A DNA stretch of 64,000 nt, taken from contig RPFO01000156.1 of assembly GCA_009746045.1 (NCBI GenBank), positions 3,161,262 to 3,225,261 on the forward strand, written 5' to 3'. The notes below the pieces were generated by a model. It saw only the letters and a program-made list of their open reading frames with translations. It had not been told where the DNA came from and ran no database searches. Numbering within the stretch: the stretch's first letter is position 1; each line of letters starts with the position of its first letter. Made by a program: the position numbers and the translations under genes. The stretch comes from Mesostigma viride. Its lineage: Eukaryota > Streptophyta > Mesostigmatophyceae > Mesostigmatales > Mesostigmataceae. Of this stretch, positions 10,221-21,300 are shown one piece after another.

Positions 10221-11981
10221 TGATCACGTCCTCTCTCCTGACTAAGGAAGGGGCTGGTCAGGTCCCACTGATTAATTTCAGGACCACTCACCTATCACGT
10301 GCAGTAACCAGGTCGGTTAAGCGTGTGCAAGTGTGCCAGGGGCAGGAGCCCTTGGTTGATGACCTCATACTGCCAGCTGCTAGTCATCCAAGCAGTTTGG
10401 GCATTGGTCCTCACTCACTTGCTGGACACAGCCCTATCAACTACCAAGGCCTGGTGAAGCTCATGTCCTCTCCCATTATGTGTCCCCAGGTCACACTGGG
10501 TCTGATTAAATCTGGGGAGGACTGGATCTCCAAGAAATGCGTGGAACCTGTCAATGACCTGCCTCCTGCACGACGTCTACTCAAGCTCAAGTTTGTCATC
10601 AAGATGAAGGAGGTGGACGGGGTCAAGGTACCACATGTCAGGCCAGTGCTGAATGAGTTCAAGGGTACTGGTGAGTGCACTGCTGAGGAGTTGTATACCC
10701 CTGGCATGCTGCATGATACTTGGAGGCTGCTGCTGTGTGTATTTCTAGGCCTTCTCAACAAGGGCTTGGACTATGGCTCAGTGGTGGTAGACTTCAAGAG
10801 GGCATTTCTGGAGGGGATGCAGATGTGGCACAGGAAAAGTGGGAGGGCAAGACGCCTTTCTATGTTAGGGTGCCTGCTGTATGGAAAAGGGACATCCACA
10901 CGGAGTTCCTTAAAATCCTCAAGGGCCTGGAGGGCCTGAGGTCAAGTCCAATAATCTGGAGGGAGACTCTCAACCGTTTCCTGAAGGAGCATTGCAACTT
11001 GAAGGTCTCTCCTGTAGACCCCTGTCTGTTTCTGGGGCAATGGGAAGGCCTGCCAGTGTATGCTTCGCTGCACGGGGATGACCTACATCTGATAGCTCCC
11101 ACGTCGTGGCTTAAGGAGCTGATCTCCATCATTAAGTCCAAGTTTCCTCTGGGTAGGGAGCAATGGCAGGTGGAGAATGAGCCTCTGCTGTTTGTGGGCA
11201 TGGAGGCCACACTGGTGAAGAAGGGGGGGAGTGGCGTATGCTGCTGGTGGGGGGCAATGATTATCAAGAGACCCTCATTAGCAAGCTTCCTCCAACCATC
11301 ACACAGGCACTGTGTCCCATGGTGAGGGGCATGGTTGCTTGGGTGGCAGGCATTTCCAGGCCAGACCTTATGGTCATAGCCAGGTTGCCTGATGACATGC
11401 TGGTGGAGCTAGGGTCTGCCAAGGTGGCTGATCAGGTCAGGGCTTCATCTGGCATTCTGTTGTCTGCAGTGGATTTATCACAACCCATTTGCATGGAGCT
11501 GTATGTGGATAGCTCAATGGACAGCAGGCAGGTCTCCAAGGTCAGGGGCAGGGCTGCAGGGCTCTTTGTGCTCAGACAGGAAGGCCTGGGGAGTTTGGTG
11601 AGCTGGTTTAGTCGCCTGCACAAACGGGTGGCTGTCAGCAGTGATGTGGCAGAATGCAGGGCTATTTGTGAAGGCATTCACACAAGCCTTTATCTGAAGG
11701 AGTTGCTTCATCAGATGACTTCTAACACTCCTTGGCCACTTCAGGTTACCACTCTTCTAAAAACAGACTCCATGGGGATGGTGCAGTTTGTGCACAGGCA
11801 GATGGCCAGAAGTAGGGACTTGGATTATCTCCTTCTTAAGGAGTTGTCCTCCTTGGCCAATATTGAGCATATCCCTGGGGTTGACAATCCTGCTGATGCT
11901 TTGACCAAGCTAGTGCAGAAGGCAGCAGTGCAATACAAGGTTCTTCAGTCTCTGATGGACCCATCTCAGCAAGCTGTCTAA
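10207..11981 (+). pseudogene. Reverse transcriptase and RNase H, copia element 1
   Basis: Three overlapping frames (to 10840, 10830-11230, and 11238-11981) together give a copia-type RT and RNase H. RT signs are ARRLLKLKFVIKMKE, VRPVLNEFKG, ELYTPG, VVDFKRAFLEG (first catalytic Asp) and LHGDDLHLIA (catalytic Asp pair, nt 11071-11082). Most copia elements have YVDD where this has HGDD. RNase H shows ELYVDSSMDSRQVSKVRGR, WFSRLHKRVAVSSDVAECRA and LLKTDSMGM, with Asp-Glu-Asp in the right order, and ends in the common copia tail IPGVDNPADALTK. The frame change near 11225 lies in a run of seven G. Confidence 0.82.
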
Positions 11982-12931
11982 GCTGGTGCATGGTTATAGG
12001 GCATTGGAGAGCAGATTGTGTGGTAGTGTCAGCATTGTGACTGGCATAATACCTGTATTTTAGTCTGTACTAAGGCTCATGGACCATGGTACACTCACTC
12101 TGATTTTAATCAGGATACAGCCAGGTTTTGGCTGGGGTTCATGCTGTTGACTACACAAGGTTGACAGGTCCATTACAGACCATGTATTCTATTTTAAAAG
12201 AAATGTATATTTGTACATACTTCTCACAATGGTCTGGGAACCTTTATTCTGGGGTTTATAGGGCGGGGTTCGATTCCCTGGTATTATGTTTCTACAAGCT
12301 GGCCTGTTCAGGTGTTTGCCTGTTCAGACTTCCCTAGTTCCCCAGGGCAGGATTTAATTGTTGCCTATGTGTTTCATTTTGTCATTTGTTTGCTGTGGCA
12401 GTTTACCATCTGGCAAGTAGACGGGCGCCGTAAGACGGGCGCCAATAGACCCCTGTTGAGAGAATGACAGGCAAACTATTGTAATACGCCTTACTTTGTC
12501 AAGTGGTATTTTAATTGTCATGGATTTATTGTACTTATATTGAATATGTACTGGGTTTTATGGGATTAGTATCTGGGATTAATGTAACTCACCGCCAGAA
12601 GGTCATTGTACTGGAGGCTCTACCGAGGTGATGGGATTAATTCCTGGAGAAGACCTCATAGAATTAACCTGTATGTATTTAATTTTGTGTGCTTCTAATA
12701 TCTGGTGGTACTCTGTAATGCCACTTCCATAGGTTTTTATCCATTTCTCATGGAATGGTTTTCCCTGTGGCAGATCTGTTTCTTTTCCAGTTCCTTAAAA
12801 GAAAGGGCTGGGGGAATGGCAATGGCCATTAAAGACATCTGTTCAAGCTTCAAGCTGGAGTGAAGGACATTTCAAGCTACTTCAAGGGTCCCTGGCAGGG
12901 GATGTGATCCCTAAAGAAAAGAAGGGATTGG
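11982..12931 (+). other. 3' untranslated region of copia element 1
   Basis: AT-rich stretch of 950 bp without coding capacity between the pol stop and the polypurine tract. It includes a short direct duplication, GTAAGACGGGCGCC, near 12425. Confidence 0.7.
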
Positions 12932-13548
12932 AGTTAACGTAAAGGATTTACGTTAGATGGATAGAGATTGTTACGCTCTTTCCAACGGCACCTTGAACGC
13001 CTCATTTGGTTAAGGAACGTAAAAGTTATGACGTTTCCTAGGCTGTGCCGACAGTACCCGGCGCGCCACTGTGGGCGCGTACGGACACAGGATGTACAAG
13101 TGTCACTTTGATAGTCCGCAGGACGTTGACAGGACTTGTACAGGACTTGATGGTCAATTGATAGGTAGGCGCGCTGTAGCGCGCCAGGACCTATGAGACA
13201 ATTGATGCTGACTAGTGTACGGATAGGTCCACAGGACTAGCCGTATGGACAATTGATAGATCTGCGCGCCAAAGGCGTGCCAGAGTCTGTGTAATCAATT
13301 GATTGACAGTTCAGCTGTGACAGTGCAGCTGAATACTTGGACGCGTCCCTAGCAAGCTATATGAGTGACTTGGTCACACCGGGACGCTAGTTCTTGCGTG
13401 CACGTTCTCTGGGCACTGCGACCCTGTCGCCTGTGCTGCGTGCAGTCTTGGAAGTGACGTGACTTACGTCTGTGTTTCCTTGTTATTAATAAAGGCAACT
13501 TCCTGCAAGAACCATGGCGGAATTCGTGGCATTCTCACCCTCACAACT
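12932..13548 (+). repeat. 3' LTR of copia element 1
   Basis: Same 617-bp length as the 5' LTR. Differences seen are C for T in GGCGCGCTG, G for T in CTCTGGGC and C for T in GTCGCCTG. The purine run AAAGAAAAGAAGGGA just upstream fits a polypurine tract. Confidence 0.93.
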
Positions 13549-13612
13549 AATATTGTGCGGAACCTGAGAAGCCCAAGTAGCAAAAAGGTTTCCGCACAAT
13601 ATTAACCTAACT
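13549..13612. repeat. Palindromic end unit, copy 2, right part
   Basis: The first five bases are the AATAT target duplication of copia element 1. The other 59 bp complete the palindrome begun at 5580 and end in AACCTAACT, next to the CATGA duplication. Confidence 0.9.
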
Positions 13613-14622
13613 CATGATGCATTCTTGCTCCTTCTTGCTCAGGTCGCTGCTGTCATCCACGCTGATGCCGAAGAATGGCGTGCCATGCAGCACGTCACGC
13701 AGGTCCTCCTTCTGGACCTCGTTGAGGCACTCAGCGAACAACCCCCCCGCGTCGTCATTGCTGTACTTGTCGGGCATTGGAATGCTGCCTGTGCTGCCAT
13801 CACGGCGGTTGATGTACCTGACAACCTCCATGGACTGCTCAAACGCCAGCATGGGACGCGCGTGCAGGAGGGTGTGGTAGGCCAGGGTGAATGCATTCAC
13901 CATGCGTTCCTGATGATTCCCGGCCCGCTGTGCTCTGCATGGCAGCCAGAAATGACTTCCCACCTGTCCCATACAGACGAGTGGCCAAGGTGTTGTCCTT
14001 CATTGGCTGGCCCTGTGCCACTTGCTTGTTGTGCTTCATTTGGTTCGTCTTGTGGGTTTCCGTCTCCTCGTGCTTTTTCAGTCGCTGCAACTTGCACCGG
14101 CCCAGCAGGAATGGCTTCAGCAGGCCGTTGGAACAGACCTTGCACTCAATCCTCCATCTGCCACTGTCAGGTGGATGCTCCACCTTTTTGGCCCAGGAAA
14201 ACTTCTCTCCCTTAAACCATTCATCCCTGGGAGGACGCTTTCCATGATAAGCGCGTCCTCTCGCTTTCTTCTTCTTCTGCTGCTGCTCCACCTTCCGCTT
14301 CTTGGCTGCTTTCTCGTCGTCAACTGAGCTGGACTCGACAGTGACTCGCTGTCCGCTGGAATTCGCAGCAGCTGACCCAGCATTGTCCTTCCCAGAATCC
14401 AATGAAGTTTGTGTCCCGGACGTTAGACGTAGAACTCGTGTCTTCATCGGCATGACTGGACTGTTCAGCGGATTTCGTTGCCTCGGACTTATCTGCGGTT
14501 GACCTTTTCCTCTTGTTCCGCCTTTCTAGCTCCTTCACGGCCTTGTTTACATCGACGAGAGCGGGACTACTGGGTCCTGCCCCGTCGGCGGTTTGCCTCT
14601 TGAAATATGACGAAATCGCCAC
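13613..14622 (-). pseudogene. hAT-type transposase gene, N-terminal half
   Basis: This is the 5' part of the gene continued at 3267-5161. It encodes a lysine-rich, nuclear-localisation-like leader, then a zinc-finger-like segment (CKVCSNG followed by about 20 residues and LKKHEETETH) that would bind DNA. Next come MVNAFTLAYHTLLHARPML and FFGISVDDSSDLSKKEQECI, which is a standard motif at the start of the hAT catalytic region. Reading frames change near 14440 and 13960. No ATG is visible at the N-terminus; the frame opens with GTG at 14622, so a 5' exon may be missing. The coding sequence stops exactly at the duplicated target CATGA (13613-13617). Confidence 0.78.
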
Positions 14623-14639
14623 CGAATGAACCTTTTTAG

Positions 14640-15264
14640 GAACCCGCCTCCTAATTCGATCCCATGGCCAGATGTGCCCTAAACCCTAAAACCTCGCTGA
14701 AGATCCGCGAGTCAGGTACAAGGCAATGTAATGCAGAAATACGAAAAAATGTTGCGTGGACTTACAGATAGGCCGCTGAGGTTGATCGACGAATTTTATT
14801 TCCTACCGCCTCAGCATGATACCTAAACCGATGCAACCCGCAGGTTGCAAGAAAAGTAGAAAAGGCTCCTACGAAATAGCAGCTGCTATTAAAATGCATC
14901 CATCGTAAGTCTACGTAATAATGCTTTGCTTACAAAGTATTCGCTAGCGCTGCGATGGCTATCACCACCTCGGTGGCTGCACCCAACAGTTATGTTGTCT
15001 CGCGTTGGCAAGCCAGGCAGACGGGCCGGCAGGTCTTAGCATACAGGCACCGAACGTTCCAGAGAGAGGTGAGAGGTTCCACATGGCCAAGTGCGGCCCA
15101 CATTTCAGTCAGTCACAGTCAGTTTCAGTGCATGAAAATCTCAAGTACGATTCGGTGGGCCTGGATGGGCTTATACTTAAGACTATGGGCGCGACGAATA
15201 GACTGGTTGACGCGGCGAACCTGTACCCAGGCACAACATTGACGTGCCTGACGCGTGAGGACTT
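14640..15264. other. Undetermined segment between the hAT gene and the gypsy element
   Basis: No recognisable gene. The plus frame from 15005 to 15334 (segment LKYDSVGLDGLILKTMGATN) reads somewhat like protein but has no known match and runs straight into gypsy sequence in another frame. The left edge of the truncated gypsy element lies near 15265. Confidence 0.3.
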
Positions 15265-15740
15265 TGTACCCTTACCCATCTGCTCTCCCAACCCAACCTT
15301 ACCCCTCGTCAAGCGCGCTGGATGGAGTTTTTAGCACAGTTTTCCCCTTTTAACTTCAGTATGTTAAAGGTGTAGATAACATAGTACCTGATGCACTCTC
15401 CCGTCGCGCAGATTACTCCTTTTTCGAGGACTTGGATGTTCTCAATACTACTCTAGTTCCTACTACTATGGGTGTAATTCCTTATGGTGAACTACCTGAT
15501 GATGAATCTTATGCCTTTCTCTTTCATACAGCTGTTCGCATGCCTGATCTCCTTTCTCACGTAGGACTCTCTCTCCCGTGTGAGGCCCTTCCTGTGGTCT
15601 CTGTGGGGGGGGAGGGGAAAAAGAAAATTTCTATACCGCTTAGCCATATAGCGACTAGGTCAGGCAAGTCTTATGATAACATAGTCCCTCTAGGACCTGA
15701 GTCCCCTTCTCTTTGGCAAGGCGGTAGGAGACCTCTTTAA
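15265..15740 (+). pseudogene. End of RNase H and spacer, gypsy pol
   Basis: In two frames joined near 15355 it encodes HLLSQPNLTPRQARWMEFLA and YVKGVDNIVPDALSRRADY. These are the standard end of gypsy RNase H (RQARW ... G-x-N-x-x-x-DALSR). A linker continues to the stop near 15740. Confidence 0.8.
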
Positions 15741-15765
15741 ACCTGTTCTGGATACCTCTGTAGCG

Positions 15766-17293
15766 ATGCCTACCTCTGATCTTGAACGCCTTATTAGTAG
15801 ATTTACTGCCACTGAGCCGGAAGCTTTAGCTGCCATTGCCTCCCATCCCCAACAATTAGGCAAGCACCCTTGTAAATTTGTAGGTGGGTTTTTATATGTG
15901 CAGATAGCAGATTCTCCCCCTCAATGGCGCCTGTATGTCCCCCCTATATGACGCTCCTCCCTGCTCTTTGAGTAGCATGACTTTGCTGCTCACCAGGGTG
16001 GTAAACGGGTACGGGACCTAGTAGCTCGCTCTTACTATTGGCCTTCCCTTTTAAAAGATATAGATGAGTATGTTAGGACCTGCCAATCGTGCCAGGAGAT
16101 GAAACCTAACAATGTAGGACAGATAGCAGAACCTAGAACCCTACCTGATCCCATCATGCCGTGGGACTCTATTATGATGGATTTTGTAGGACCTTTTAGG
16201 AAGAATGATAGAGGTAACGCTCAGATCCTTGTTTTCGTAGATCATTTTACTCGTATGTGTCATCTCGTGCCGTGTCGTTTAGAACTCACCGCACGCGATT
16301 GCGCACGCCTATACCTTAATAACGTTTATAGATATCATGGTTTGAGTAGGCAGTTTATTAGTGATAAAGATAAGTTATTTACCTCTGACTTTTGGCAGCA
16401 GTTTTTCGCTGCTATCGGTACCAAGGTTACGTTCGGTACTGCCTACCACTCCTCCTCCTCTCATTTAGTAGAACGTCTTAATAGGGTAGTGGAAGAAGCG
16501 CTTAGGCACTATGTTAACGGCTCTGGGAGTGATTGGGAGGATTATCTATGCCTGGTAGAGTTCTCCCTTAACAATTGCCCTCAGGCTGCGCATGGCTATA
16601 CGCCTTTCTTCCTAGATACAGGTAGACAGCCTCTTACCCCTACCTCTCTCTTAGCTAGTCCTTGGGACAGGGACGATGTGTCCCGGGATACCGTAGAAGG
16701 CGTGCAGGCCTTATTAGATAAAATGAAAAATGCACATGACCACGCTATTTCAGGGTACCATAAGGCTCAGGCCAAGTACCTTGCTAGGTTCAGTGCGTGC
16801 CTCCTTAGATAGAAGAGCTCCTGAAATAGATATAGGAGATTTAGTCTTAGTAGAAGGCCCCCGTGTTGGCCGATTTGCTCACAAGTTCGAAGCTGAACTT
16901 AAAGTGAAGCTTAGGCCCGCCTTCTTAGGACCCTTCCGTGTGTTGTCTAGAGTAGGTAATTTCTTATATAAAATAGATATCCCTACCTCTTGGCAGACTC
17001 ATTCAAACACCTTCCATAGAAGCCAGCTGAAGCTTTATCACCAAAGCACGTTCGCTGGTAGAGAATTAGCCCCTGCCCCTTTAGAGCATAATCCTGATAC
17101 TGGTGAGGTAGAAGACGAGGTAGAGAGTATCGTGGCCCATAGGGATATTAAAAAGGGCCGCGGTACTCAACGCCAGTATAAGGTGAAGTGGATGTATGCT
17201 CGTAGTGAGGTAGATAAAGTATGGTACACGGAGAGTGAGTTAGATGGTTGTAGCCGTTTGTTGCAGGATTACAAAACCCTACACCAACTCTAG
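15766..17293 (+). pseudogene. Integrase with chromodomain-like C-terminus, gypsy pol
   Basis: The HHCC zinc-binding part is at about 15975-16105 (HDFAAH ... CQSC), preceded by stops. The catalytic core (frame 16099-16812) has Asp in IMMDFVGPF, Asp in FISDKDKLFTSDF and Glu in HLVERLNRVVEEALR. After a frame change near 16790 the C-terminal part has a GPFRVL motif and then a chromodomain-like region, EVESIVAHRDIKKGRGTQRQ followed by YKVKWMYAR and VWYTESEL, ending at 17293. In chromoviruses this domain directs integration to particular chromatin. That role is known for the family and is not shown here. Confidence 0.85.
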
Positions 17294-17369
17294 CTGGCGA
17301 CCTGCCCCTCCCTTATAGTATGCCTGCTGTCGATGGGTGGTTGGTTGTCCCCTCCCCTCCGCAGCCATC

Positions 17370-19686
17370 ATGGCGGAACCTGCCTCTCCGACGGAGATCG
17401 TGCCGCCTTCCCCCGACCCAGAGTTCTACTATGAGGCCCTTCCGGGCCGATGGGTTTCCCGTTCCAGTTATCCGGGTGGCCCCTTTCATCCTGCCCTTCA
17501 GGCTCATCATGCGGCCTTGGTCCGGGCCGCCCTCTTTTGGGTTTCTTGGTTCGGCCCAGATCCCGATGATCCGCAACAGCTGGTCGTGCATGGGTTTGCC
17601 GATGCTGGGCACTGTCTGTTGGGGTGTGGTTCCCGCTGCCTTGCCTTGGGGCAAATAGATGCCGTTCTTCAGTGCCCTAGGTTGTTCTCCTACCTGTCTA
17701 CCCCTGTGGGCCGCTCCTGCCTTCGGGAGGTTTTCCCTTGGCTTCCGGCCGAGGGCGAGGCCGAGGTAGATGAGCACCCCTGCGACCTCCTACGGGCGGT
17801 TGAATTTATGGAGATTGCGGATCAGTCAGCGGGGATGTTAGCACATGGCGATCCTTCCCCTGTGGATGCGCCAGTAGAGACGCAGTACACGCCAGAGTAT
17901 TCGGCCTCAGTCGCAGCGTCCTCCTCCTCCGTGTCGGCTCCTTCCCCTGTCCCGTCTTCACCACGGTCGACCCAGCGCGTGTCGGTGGAGCCTACCCCTC
18001 CGGGCTTGGATCGCCAGCCTGACCCTCTTGCGGCTACCGTTTCTGCAATGCAGGCTCAGATCCAGTCCCTGGTCTCGGCATTCGGGGCCTTCATGGCGTC
18101 CCAGTCGCAGGCTCCAGCCACGCCAGGTGGGGCGTCTGTTGCATCCGTGTCTCCTACCCCTCCTGTTGCCTCGGCGACTACGGCTTCGCCTGCGTCCCAG
18201 GGCGAGCCCTCGGTCGCTGTTGCGGCTCCGACGCCTCCGGCTGCCTCTGCGCCCGCGACCGCCGTACCTGCGCCTTCGCGCGAGTCTTCTGCCCCAGCGG
18301 CCGCGCCCACCGTCGCTGCTTCTGAGCCTCCACAAGCTCCGTCGCAGCCATCGCGGGGCTTCTTTGGCGATACGAGCGGGCTTCCCAGGCTCTGGGAGGG
18401 TGGTCCTCCGCAGAGGATTCCAGTGCCAGACTGGAGCCTGGATGGTAACCAGTCTTATGCCAACGTGCCTGTCCCTACGGGCCCTATTTTCAACATGTGG
18501 CCTGAGGGTGCGCCTCCACCGGAGACCGGAGCGCCAGCTACGGTTGCGGGTCCGTCGCGACCCCCTTCGGCAGCGGGTCCGTCGCGGCCTCCTGTGGTAC
18601 CGGCGCCGCCTGCGCCGGTGCAGGTTCCTACCCCTGTTTCGGTTCCGGCCCCTTCGGCATCGCGGTCCTTGGCTGCGGTTGTTCGGGCCAGCGGCCTTGA
18701 TCATCGCGCCATCCGCGCTGCTGACTCCCTCCGGGAGTTGTCCCCGGGGTGAAGGCGACCGGGACCGGGCCCCTTCTGTGGTACATGCGACGCCGGAGTC
18801 GCGCGACACGCCCGTTCCTGGGTACGGTATGTCTGCGCTCGCCTGCCGACAGTGTGACCTGCCGCGCGCCTCCGCCGAGCTTGCCATTTCGCCCATGTCC
18901 TACGGGTTCTCCCAGGTGTGTCGGGCGCCGCGGGACCGTGGCCTACCCATTGAGACTGATCGGCCTCCTTTCGATATGGTTATTTTAGCTGATCCTGTGT
19001 TCCAGGGCGAGATCCTGGTTCGGCGAGTCCTGTATCGCTGGGCTAGGCGTCACAATGACTTGGACACCTACGGTGGTTTCCAGTGGGCTTACCCTCCGCC
19101 TCTGGGCATTATGGCCTCAGATGCCCTTACGGTAGAGTTTCCTGCGGTGCCGGGTGCTACGTACGGCGCGGTTCTTCTGCAGCCCCTCCTGGAGTGGGAT
19201 GCCCGTCGTCCAGCGCCCCTCCCGGGCCAGGGCCTGGACTCCCGTGGCCATCCTCCCCCTCGGGCTAGCGACTACCTAGAGACGTTCGGGTCGCGACAGT
19301 GCGCTCGTCGGTGGCGCTCACGTGAGGTTCGGCACATCCGGTTGTGGCCGGCTAACGTGGAGCCTCTGATAGATCTGTTCTTCCCTACGGGTTTGCGTCC
19401 TCGGATCCGGTACCATCGCCTACTCCTGCGGGCTCTCTGTTTGATCGCGGTAGAGCCTTTCCTACGCCTCTTTGCCTGTGGCTTCCTGGACTGGGCCCGT
19501 GGCCAGGTCGTTCTTACGCAGCATAGGTATTACTGGGCCTTTCTGGGCCTTTTTCCTGATGGCGTGTGGGCCGATGTTTTCCTCACTGTAGATAGGCATG
19601 ACAATGCCGATGATGTGGCCCACTACCAGGCGTATCTGGATGTTCTGCTGGCCTCGCGTGGCACTTACCAGACTGATGGCAACTAG
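17370..19686 (+). pseudogene. Additional large ORF after pol in the gypsy element
   Basis: ATG at 17370, 74 bp after the pol stop. The first frame runs to 18752 (460 codons): an N-terminal globular part (PEFYYEALPGRWVSRSSYPG to about residue 150), then a Ser/Ala/Pro-rich stretch of about 280 residues. One base change near 18740-18790 leads into a second frame to 19686. It encodes about 300 residues rich in Arg, Leu and Trp (for example YHRLLLRALCLIAVEPFLRL and QHRYYWAFLGLFPDGVWADV), with no clear signal peptide. It resembles neither a zinc-knuckle Gag nor an envelope protein that I recognise. Its place between pol and the 3' LTR is where extra ORFs occur in some gypsy lineages. Function unknown. 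Confidence 0.6.
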
Positions 19687-20057
19687 ATAGAGGGCCTTAG
19701 GCCCGACCTGAGGGTGTTGTCCCTCCGGTATATAGAGTCGCCCTCATATTCTGGCCAGTTGATTGGTCGTTCTTGGTCCTTGGTACTGATTTGTTTACTC
19801 TGTGTGTCCTGCCCAGTGCCGTCCCCCCCGGCAAGGACTCTGTTCCAGGCAGTTAGGGGAACCTCCCACCAGGCTTGGTGCTGGCTAACCCTACACCACT
19901 CGGCGTAGTGGTGGAACCGAGTTAACCTGTTGGTGCTTTGTACCTTGGATGGCCTGTCGATTGTGTTGGTGTGTGCTGGGTGCATTAGGTTTTTCCTACC
20001 CCTTGGTTTCCTCCCTGTGCGTAGGGAGAGGGCTCCCTACCTTTGTGGGGGGGGAGG
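19687..20057 (+). other. Untranslated region and polypurine tract of the gypsy element
   Basis: No coding capacity. It ends with the run GTGGGGGGGGAGG at about 20045-20057, immediately before the LTR start TGTTACG, as expected of a polypurine tract priming plus-strand synthesis. Confidence 0.7.
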
Positions 20058-20227
20058 TGTTACGTCGCGTAACAATTCGTTGTAGTTACGGACGTAAATT
20101 AGGTCCCTTGCCTTGGTCGTTCCTAGGTTTACGTGTAGTTCGTACTAGGACACTGTCGTCCTCGTAGCAGTACTGTGGTGCATTGGATGCTTTTGGGCGT
20201 CGCGCCGAGTACTTTATTAGTGGTCCT
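20058..20227 (+). repeat. Gypsy 3' LTR, first half
   Basis: Starts TGTTACGTCGCGTAAC. It ends at the GTCCT (20223-20227) where copia element 2 entered. The other half is at 26385-26534. Confidence 0.75.
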
Positions 20228-20572
20228 AGTTGAGTAACTCTAGAGCCCTAGGATCTGGCTCTGAGTTCCCCATGTCCATCCGCACGCCATCCGCTAGCGT
20301 CCGCTCAGCCGCCGGCTATAATCCGGCGGTCCGATGCGGGCGACCGGTCTAAGGGCGGCGCCTAGGGCCGGCGCCACCTAGGCCCCAGTCCGGGGCCTTA
20401 TCCGGGTCAGTACGGACGGCTAGCTTGTCCCACGGTTACGGCTAACCGGATAGGGTTTGCTGGCTAAGACATAAACCAGTGGTGGGCCAGCTCCGACAGT
20501 AGTTCTCTGTGTTCACCTTATCCCAAGCTCAACGTGACCGACCGCCATAGCTGAGCCGGTCGGGCTTTAACT
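20228..20572 (+). repeat. 5' LTR of copia element 2
   Basis: 345 bp, starting AGTTGAGTAACTC and ending GGGCTTTAACT. It contains a GC-rich inverted segment (CAGCCGCCGGCTATAATCCG) in which CTATAATC may be the TATA region. The bases after the LTR, TGTATTCATAAA, again do not start with TGG. Confidence 0.93.
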
Positions 20573-20591
20573 TGTATTCATAAAAATCCCG

Positions 20592-21300
20592 ATGGCTTCC
20601 GGTACACGGAGCCGCACGGGCGAACACACAGATACGCCAAGTGGCGAGGCCGCAGGGTCCGTCCTGCCACGCTTTAGTGCGGACGAGGCCACGAGGTTGA
20701 TGCAAACCCTCGTGGCGCAACCTGAACTGGCCAAGCAGTTCAAGCATCTCATGCTGCTGCTGACGATGCACTAAATCGCGGCCCTCTCAAGCAAACGGAG
20801 GTGCCCGCAGATCTACCGGCCGACTATACGGCGGACGACGCAGCAGATTTTCTAGCTGCTCTCAAGCGTCTGCGCGATGGACGCGCAGACAAAGATTCGG
20901 AGCTGATTGGCAAGTTCCGTGCAGTATTCTGCAGTACAACAAAGCACCCAAACATTGCCAATCTAGTTCGCATTGCGGACGACAACAAACAAACCTGGGA
21001 AGTTTTTTACAACGGTCTAGATGCCCACTTGTCGCGGTCTAAGGAAGAGGCCGACGAGCAAGCCTTCAACGACTTCGAGGGCTATGCAGTTAATAAGGCA
21101 AATTTGCCCGGGGCTGCACGTGATTTCCAGGTCTTCGTGCACAAGCACAAGCTGCTAGATACTCTCAAGCCCATTTTCCTGTGCAATCGATTTCTCAAGA
21201 AATGCGACCTGTCGTCGGATGTGCATCTGACCATAGCGACGGAACTCAAAAAGAAGAGTGCCGTCAGTTTCGACGAGGGCATGCTGTATTTGATTCATGC
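20592..21300 (+). pseudogene. gag: gag N-terminal and capsid region, copia element 2
   Basis: ATG at 20592, 19 bp after the LTR (MASGTRSRTGEHTDTPSG). A one-base change near 20755 links this to the frame 20801-21300. That frame carries a helical capsid-like region (ADFLAALKRLRDGRADKDSE, NGLDAHLSRSKEEADEQAFN). Another frame change near 21290 leads to the nucleocapsid part. Confidence 0.6.

Larger units (their letters stand above)
5727..13548 (+). mobile_element. Complete copia-class LTR retrotransposon, element 1 (TSD AATAT)
   Basis: 7.8 kb with two 617-bp LTRs that differ at three positions by eye, flanked by AATAT at 5722-5726 and 13549-13553. Order: LTR, a leader ORF, gag with a zinc knuckle, integrase, aspartic-protease-like domain, reverse transcriptase, RNase H, a roughly 950-bp untranslated stretch, a purine-rich run just before 12932, LTR. 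Integrase upstream of reverse transcriptase places it in Ty1/copia. Unusual traits are the protease-like position, LTR ends AGTT...AACT and the RT motif HGDD. Several single-base frameshifts break gag and pol despite the nearly identical LTRs. Confidence 0.92.
5162..13612. mobile_element. Composite palindromic (foldback-like) DNA element, TSD CATGA
   Basis: The element starts AGTTAGGTTAATATTGTGCG at 5162 and ends with the exact inverse at 13612. It is flanked by CATGA at 5157-5161 and 13613-13617. It consists of a palindrome (5162-5344), a 235-bp middle (5345-5579) and a second copy of the palindrome (5580-13612, itself split by a retrotransposon). Neither palindrome alone has a target duplication at its inner edge; only the outer edges do. 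The pair therefore appears to have moved as one unit. No transposase is encoded. The superfamily is unknown; the 5-bp duplication and AGTTAGG ends do not point clearly to one. Confidence 0.8.

Noticed and set aside
14674..14692. CCCTAAACCCTAAAA, telomere-like repeat
   Set aside because: Only two units in an otherwise ordinary region; too short to call an interstitial telomere.
17958..18896. 312-codon minus-strand ORF rich in Arg
   Set aside because: Shadow of the GC-rich Pro/Ala/Ser stretch of the gypsy extra ORF.
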